Part shown: piece by piece, positions 58,478 to 64,000 of the stretch
Position numbering within the stretch: position 1 is the first letter of the stretch
How the letters are laid out: each line of letters begins with the position of its first letter
NCBI GenBank assembly: GCA_964016885.1
Contig: OZ024743.1
Span: 180,314,759-180,378,758 of the forward strand
DNA: 64,000 nucleotides
Direction of reading: 5' to 3'
From: Eledone cirrhosa
Lineage: Eukaryota > Mollusca > Cephalopoda > Octopoda > Eledonidae
Translations under genes and position numbers: made by a program
The notes under the pieces: generated by a model
What the model saw: the letters and a program-made list of their open reading frames with translations, nothing else
What the model was told of the DNA's origin: nothing
Databases searched by the model: none

Positions 58478-61400
58478 ACAGCTAGTTCTGTCTATACAGT
58501 TAGTTCTGTCTATACAGCTAGTTCTGTCTCTACAGCTAGTTCTGTCTATACAGCTAGTTCTGTCTATACAGCTAGTTCTGTCTATACAGCTAGTTCTATC
58601 TATACAGCTAGTTCTGTCTATACAGCTAGTTCTGTCTATACAGCTAGTTCTCTCTATACAGCTAGTTCTGTCTATACAGCTAGTTCTGTCTATACAGATA
58701 GTTCTGTCTATACAGCTAGTTCTGTCTATACAGCTAGTTCTATCTATACAGCTAGTTCTGTCTATACAGCTAGTTCTGTCTATACAGCTAGTTCTATCTA
58801 TACAGCTAGTTCTGTCTATACAGCTAGTTCTGTCTATGGAGCTAGTTCTGTCTATACAGCTAGTTCTATCTATACAGCTAGTTCTGTCTATACAGCTAGT
58901 TCTGTCTGTATGGCTAGTTCTGTCTATACAGCTAGTTCTGTCTATACAGCTAGTTCTGTCTATACAGCTAGTTCTGTCTATACAGCTAGTTCTGTCTATA
59001 CGTCTAGTTCTGTCTATACGTCTAGTTCTGTCTATACAGCTAGTTCTGTCTATACAGCTAGTTCTGTCTATACAGCTAGTTCTGTCTATACAGCTAGTTC
59101 TGTCTATACAGATAGTTCTGTCTATACAGCTAGTTCTGTCTGTACGTCTAGTGCTGTCTATACAGCTAGTTCTGTCTATACAGCTAGTTCTGTCTATGGA
59201 GCTAGTGCTGTCTATACAGCTAGTTCTGTCTATACAGCTAGTTCTGTCTCTACAGCTAGTTCTGTCTATACAGCTAGTTCTGTCTATACAGCTAGTTCTG
59301 TCTATACAGCTAGTTCTGTCTATACAGCTAGTTCTGTCTGTACGTCTAGTGCTGTCTATACAGCTAGTTCTGTCTATACAGCTAGTTCTGTCTATACAGC
59401 TAGTTCTGTCTATACAGCTAGTTCTGTCTATATAGCTAGTTCTGTCTATACAGCTAGTTCTGTCTATACAGCTAGTTCTGTCTATACAGCTAGTTCTGTC
59501 TATACAGCTAGTTCTGTCTATACAGCTAGTTCTGTCTATACAGCTAGTTCTATCTATACAGCTAGTTCTGTCTATACGACTAGTTCTGTCTATACAGCTA
59601 GTTCTGTCTATACAGCTAGTTCTGTCTATACAGCTAGTTCTGTCTATACAGCTAGTTCTGTCTATACGACTAGTTCTGTCTATACAGCTAGTTCTGTCTA
59701 TACAGCTAGTTCTGTCTATACAGCTAGTTCTATCTATACAGCTAGTTCTGTCTATACAGCTAGTTCTGTCTATACAGCTAGTTCTATCTATACAGCTAGT
59801 TCTGTCTATACAGCTAGTTCTGTCTATACAGCTAGTGCTGTCTATACAGCTAGTTCTGTCTATACAGCTAGTTCTGTCTATACAGCTAGTTCTGTCTATA
59901 CAGCTAGTTCTGTCTATACAGCTAGTTCTGTCTATACAGCTAGTTCTGTCTATATAGCTAGTTCTGTCTATACAGCTAGTTCTGTCTATACAGCTAGTTC
60001 TGTCTATACGACTAGTTCTGTCTATACAGCTAGTTCTGTCTATACAGCTAGTTCTGTCTATACAGCTAGTTCTGTCTATACAGCTAGTTCTGTCTATACA
60101 GCTAGTTCTGTCTATACAGCTAGTTCTGTCTATACAGCTAGTTCTGTCTATATAGCTAGTTCTGTCTATACAGCTAGTTCTGTCCATACAGCTAGTTCTG
60201 TCTATACAGCTAGTTCTGTCTATACGACTAGTTCTGTCTATACAGCTAGTTCTGTCTATATAGCTAGTTCTGTCTATACAGCTAGTTCTGTCTATACAGC
60301 TAGTTCTGTCTATACAGCTAGTTCTGTCTATACGACTAGTTCTGTCTATACAGCTAGTTCTGTCTATGGAGCTAGTGCTGTCTATACAGCTAGTTCTATC
60401 TATACAGCTAGTTCTATCTATACAGCTAGTTCTGTCTATACAGCTAGTTCTGTCTATATAGCTAGTTCTGTCTATACAGCTAGTTCTGTCTATACAGCTA
60501 GTTCTGTCTATACAGCTAGTTCTGTCTATACAGTTAGTTCTGTCTATACAGCTAGTTCTATCTATACAGCTAGTTCTGTCTATACAGCTAGTTCTGTCTA
60601 TACAGCTAGTTCTGTCTATACGACTAGTTCTGTCTGTATGGCTAGTTCTGTCTATACAGCTAGTTCTGTCTATACAGCTAGTTCTGTCTATACAGCTAGT
60701 TCTGTCTATACAGCTAGTTCTGTCTATACAGCTAGTTCTGTCTATACAGCTAGTTCTGTCTATACAGCTAGTTCTGTCTATACAGCTAGTTCTATCTATA
60801 CAGCTAGTTCTGTCTATACAGATAGTTCTGTCTCTACAGCTAGTTCTGTCTCTACAGCTAGTTCTGTCTATACAGCTAGTTCTGTCTATACAGCTAGTGC
60901 TGTCTATACGACTAGTTCTGTCTATACAGCTAGTTCTGTCTATACAGCTAGTTCTGTCTATACGACTAGTTCTGTCTATACAGCTAGTTCTGTCTATACA
61001 GCTAGTTCTGTCTATACAGCTAGTTCTGTCTATACAGCTAGTTCTATCTATACAGCTAGTTCTGTCTATACAGCTAGTTCTGTCTATACAGCTAGTTCTG
61101 TCTATACAGCTAGTTCTGTCTATACAGCTAGTTCTGTCTGTACGTCTAGTTCTGTCTATACAGATAGTTCTGTCTATACAGCTAGTTCTGTCTATACGAC
61201 TAGTTCTGTCTATACAGCTAGTTCTGTCTATACAGCTAGTTCTATCTATACAGCTAGTTCTATCTATACAGCTAGTTCTGTCTATACAGCTAGTTCTGTC
61301 TATACAGCTAGTTCTGTCTATACAGCTAGTTCTATCTATACAGCTAGTTCTGTCTATACAGCTAGTTCTGTCTATACAGCTAGTTCTGTCTATACAGCTA

Positions 61401-64000
61401 GTTCTGTCTATACAGCTAGTTCTGTCTATACAGCTAGTTCTATCTATACAGCTAGTTCTGTCTATACAGCTAGTTCTGTCTATACAGCTAGTTCTGTCTA
61501 TACGACTAGTTCTGTCTCTACAGCTAGTTCTGTCTATACAGCTAGTTCTGTCTATACAGCTAGTTCTGTCTATACAGCTAGTTCTGTCTATACAGCTAGT
61601 TCTGTCTATACAGCTAGTTCTGTCTATACGACTAGTTCTGTCTATACAGTTAGTTCTGTCTATACAGCTAGTTCTGTCTATACAGCTAGTTCTGTCTATA
61701 CAGCTAGTTCTGTCTATACAGTTAGTTCTGTCTATACAGTTAGTTCTGTCTATACAGCTAGTTCTGTCTATACAGCTAGTTCTGTCTATACAGCTAGTGC
61801 TGTCTATACAGTTAGTTCTGTCTATACAGTTAGTTCTGTCTATACAGCTAGTTCTGTCTATACAGCTAGTTCTATCTATACAGCTAGTTCTGTCTATACA
61901 GCTAGTTCTGTCTATACAGTTAGTTCTGTCTATACAGCTAGTTCTGTCTATACAGCTAGTTCTGTCTATACAGCTAGTTCTGTCTATACAGCTAGTTCTG
62001 TCTATACAGCTAGTGCTGTCTATACGACTAGTTCTGTCTATACAGCTAGTTCTATCTATACAGCTAGTTCTGTCTATACAGCTAGTTCTGTCTATACAGC
62101 TAGTTCTGTCTATACAGTTAGTTTTGTCTCTACAGCTAGTTCTGTCTATACAGCTAGTTCTGTCTATACAGTTAGATCTGTCTATACAGCTAGTGCTGTC
62201 TATACGACTAGTTCTGTCTATACAGCTAGTTCTGTCTATACAGCTAGTTCTGTCTCTACAGCTAGTTCTGTCTATACAGCTAGTTCTGTCTATACAGTTA
62301 GTTCTGTCTCTACAGCTAGTTCTGTCTATACAGCTAGTTCTGTCTATACAGCTAGTTCTGTCTATACAGCTAGTTCTGTCTATACAGCTAGTTCTGTCTA
62401 TACAGCTAGTTCTGTCTATACAGCTAGTACTGTCTATACAGCTAGTTCTGTCTATACAGCTAGTTCTGTCTATACAGCTAGTTCTGTCTATACAGCTAGT
62501 TCTGTCTATACAGCTAGTTCTGTCTATACAGCTAGTTCTGTCTATACAGCTAGTTCTGTCTATACAGCTAGTTCTGTCTATACAGCTAGTACTGTCTATA
62601 CAGCTAGTTCTGTCTATACAGCTAGTTCTGTCTATACAGCTAGTTCTGTCTATACAGCTAGTTCTGTCTATACAGCTAGTTCTGTCTATACAGCTAGTTC
62701 TGTCTATACAGCTAGTTCTGTCTATACAGCTAGTTCTGTCTATACAGCTAGTTCTGTCTATACAGCTAGTTCTGTCTATACGACTAGTTCTGTCTATACG
62801 ACTAGTTCTGTCTATACAGCTAGTTCTGTCTATACAGCTAGTTCTATCTATACAGCTAGTTCTGTCTATACAGCTAGTTCTGTCTATACAGCTAGTTCTG
62901 TCTATACAGCTAGTTCTGTCTATACAGCTAGTTCTGTCTATGTAGCTAGTTCTGTCTATACAGCTAGTTCTGTCTATACAGCTAGTTCTGTCTATACAGC
63001 TAGTTCTGTCTATACAGCTAGTTCTGTCTATACAGCTAATTCTGTCTATACAGCTAGTTCTGTCTATACAGCTAGTTCTGTCTATACAGCTAGTTCTGTC
63101 TATACAGCTAGTTCTGTCTATACAGCTAGTTCTGTCTATACAGCTAGTTCTGTCTATACAGCTAGTTCTGTCTATACAGCTAGTTCTGTCTATACAGCTA
63201 GTTCTGTCTATACAGCTAGTTCTGTCTATACAGCTAGTTCTGTCTATACAGCTAGTTCTGTCTATACAGCTAGTTCTGTCTATACAGCTAGTTCTGTCTA
63301 TACAGCTAGTTCTGTCTATACAGCTAGTTCTGTCTATACAGCTAGTTCTGTCTATACAGCTAGTTCTGTCTATACAGCTAGTACTGTCTATACAGCTAGT
63401 TCTGTCTATACAGCTAGTTCTGTCTATACAGCTAGTTCTGTCTATACAGCTAGTTCTGTCTATACAGCTAGTTCTGTCTATACAGCTAGTTCTGTCTATA
63501 CAGCTAGTTCTGTCTATACAGCTAGTTCTGTCTATACAGCTAGTTCTGTCTATACAGCTAGTTCTGTCTATACGACTAGTTCTTTCTATACGACTAGTTC
63601 TGTCTATACAGCTAGTTCTGTCTATACAGCTAGTTCTATCTATACAGCTAGTTCTGTCTATACAGCTAGTTCTGTCTATACAGCTAGTTCTGTCTATACA
63701 GCTAGTTCTGTCTATACAGCTAGTTCTGTCTATGTAGCTAGTTCTGTCTATACAGCTAGTTCTGTCTATACAGCTAGTTCTGTCTATACAGCTAGTTCTG
63801 TCTATACAGCTAGTTCTGTCTATACAGCTAGTTCTGTCTATACAGCTAGTTCTGTCTATACAGCTAGTTCTGTCTATACAGCTAGTTCTGTCTATACAGC
63901 TAGTTCTGTCTATACAGCTAGTTCTGTCTATACAGCTAGTTCTGTCTATACAGCTAGTTCTGTCTATACAGCTAGTTCTGTCTATACAGCTAGTTCTGTC

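Larger units (their letters stand above)
36927..64000. repeat. 18-bp satellite/minisatellite array, >27 kb
   Basis: The unit is 'tctgtctatacagctagt' (18 bp, 39% GC), repeated about 1,500 times and running off the window. Recurrent variants are cag to cga or cgt before 'cta', 'tctgtc' to 'tctatc', 'tctata' to 'tctcta' or 'tctgta', 'gcta' to 'gtta', 'gttctg' to 'gtgctg', 'tatggag' and 'tgtatgg'. The first ~150 bp are the most diverged. Each unit contains 'ctgt' and 'acag' four bases apart (a weak dyad). Three of six frames stay open: (ASSVYT)n and (LVLSIQ)n on plus, (DRTSCI)n on minus. They explain frames such as 37002-41204, 44268-59435 and 45572-60187. Variants change residues in all three frames and no promoter, splice or poly-A context is seen, so I treat these as non-coding. 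Confidence 0.97.

Noticed and set aside
44268..59435. 5,055-residue (LVLSIQ)n protein as a real gene
   Set aside because: It is a by-product of an 18-bp repeat. Other frames are equally open, and variants alter residues in every frame without clear synonymous preference.
36927..64000. Repeat array as a CRISPR
   Set aside because: Units are directly adjacent with no unique spacers, and the context is eukaryotic.
36927..64000. Telomeric repeat
   Set aside because: The unit is 18 bp and does not contain TTAGGG or a G-rich strand.

Overview
The window is accessory, repeat-saturated DNA from an animal genome, most likely a cephalopod and probably an octopus-type genome. The pointers are several copies of a tRNA-derived SINE with the head and tail known from octopus and squid, many Penelope-like elements (PLEs) with GIY-YIG endonuclease tails, a Helitron, a non-LTR retrotransposon, and dense TA, TG and CA microsatellites. 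I see no intact host gene, no tRNA or rRNA gene and no CRISPR. Nearly all long open frames are transposon remnants or by-products of repeats.

Layout. 1-3 kb: remnants of Penelope-like elements arranged head to head. 3.3-4.2 kb: a MITE-like inverted-repeat element and one copy of an unclassified ~450-bp dispersed repeat. 4.4-8.7 kb: a broken PLE on the minus strand between ~440-bp direct repeats, with a snap-back copy at its right edge. 9.3-9.66 kb: an almost perfect ~390-bp palindrome. 10.2-13.5 kb: SINEs, the second copy of the dispersed repeat (inverted), and a ~1.9-kb decayed DNA transposon with 10-bp terminal inverted repeats and a SINE nested inside it. 14-23 kb: AT-rich sequence with SINEs and microsatellites. 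23.9-25.2 kb: an inverted duplication carrying a PLE tail. 25.5-30 kb: TA/TG-rich DNA, a second copy of a tRNA-like palindromic repeat and a local direct duplication. 30.57-32.09 kb: a non-LTR retrotransposon with the signature of twin priming and an 11-bp target duplication. 32.1-33.8 kb: a second MITE-family member and a ~990-bp non-autonomous Helitron. 33.9-36.2 kb: further repeat and PLE fragments.

From about 36.93 kb to the end of the window (more than 27 kb, about 1,500 units) the sequence is one minisatellite/satellite array of an 18-bp unit. Because 18 is a multiple of 3, three of the six frames stay open over most of it and give apparent proteins of up to 5,055 residues. I regard these as artefacts. 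The array has nested higher-order structure: tandem ~2.8-kb blocks near 38-44 kb, a 360-bp block near 46 kb, and two seemingly identical ~5.1-kb blocks offset by 5,220 bp at 48-58 kb, each containing two older ~2.2-kb sub-blocks. This array is the most striking feature of the window.
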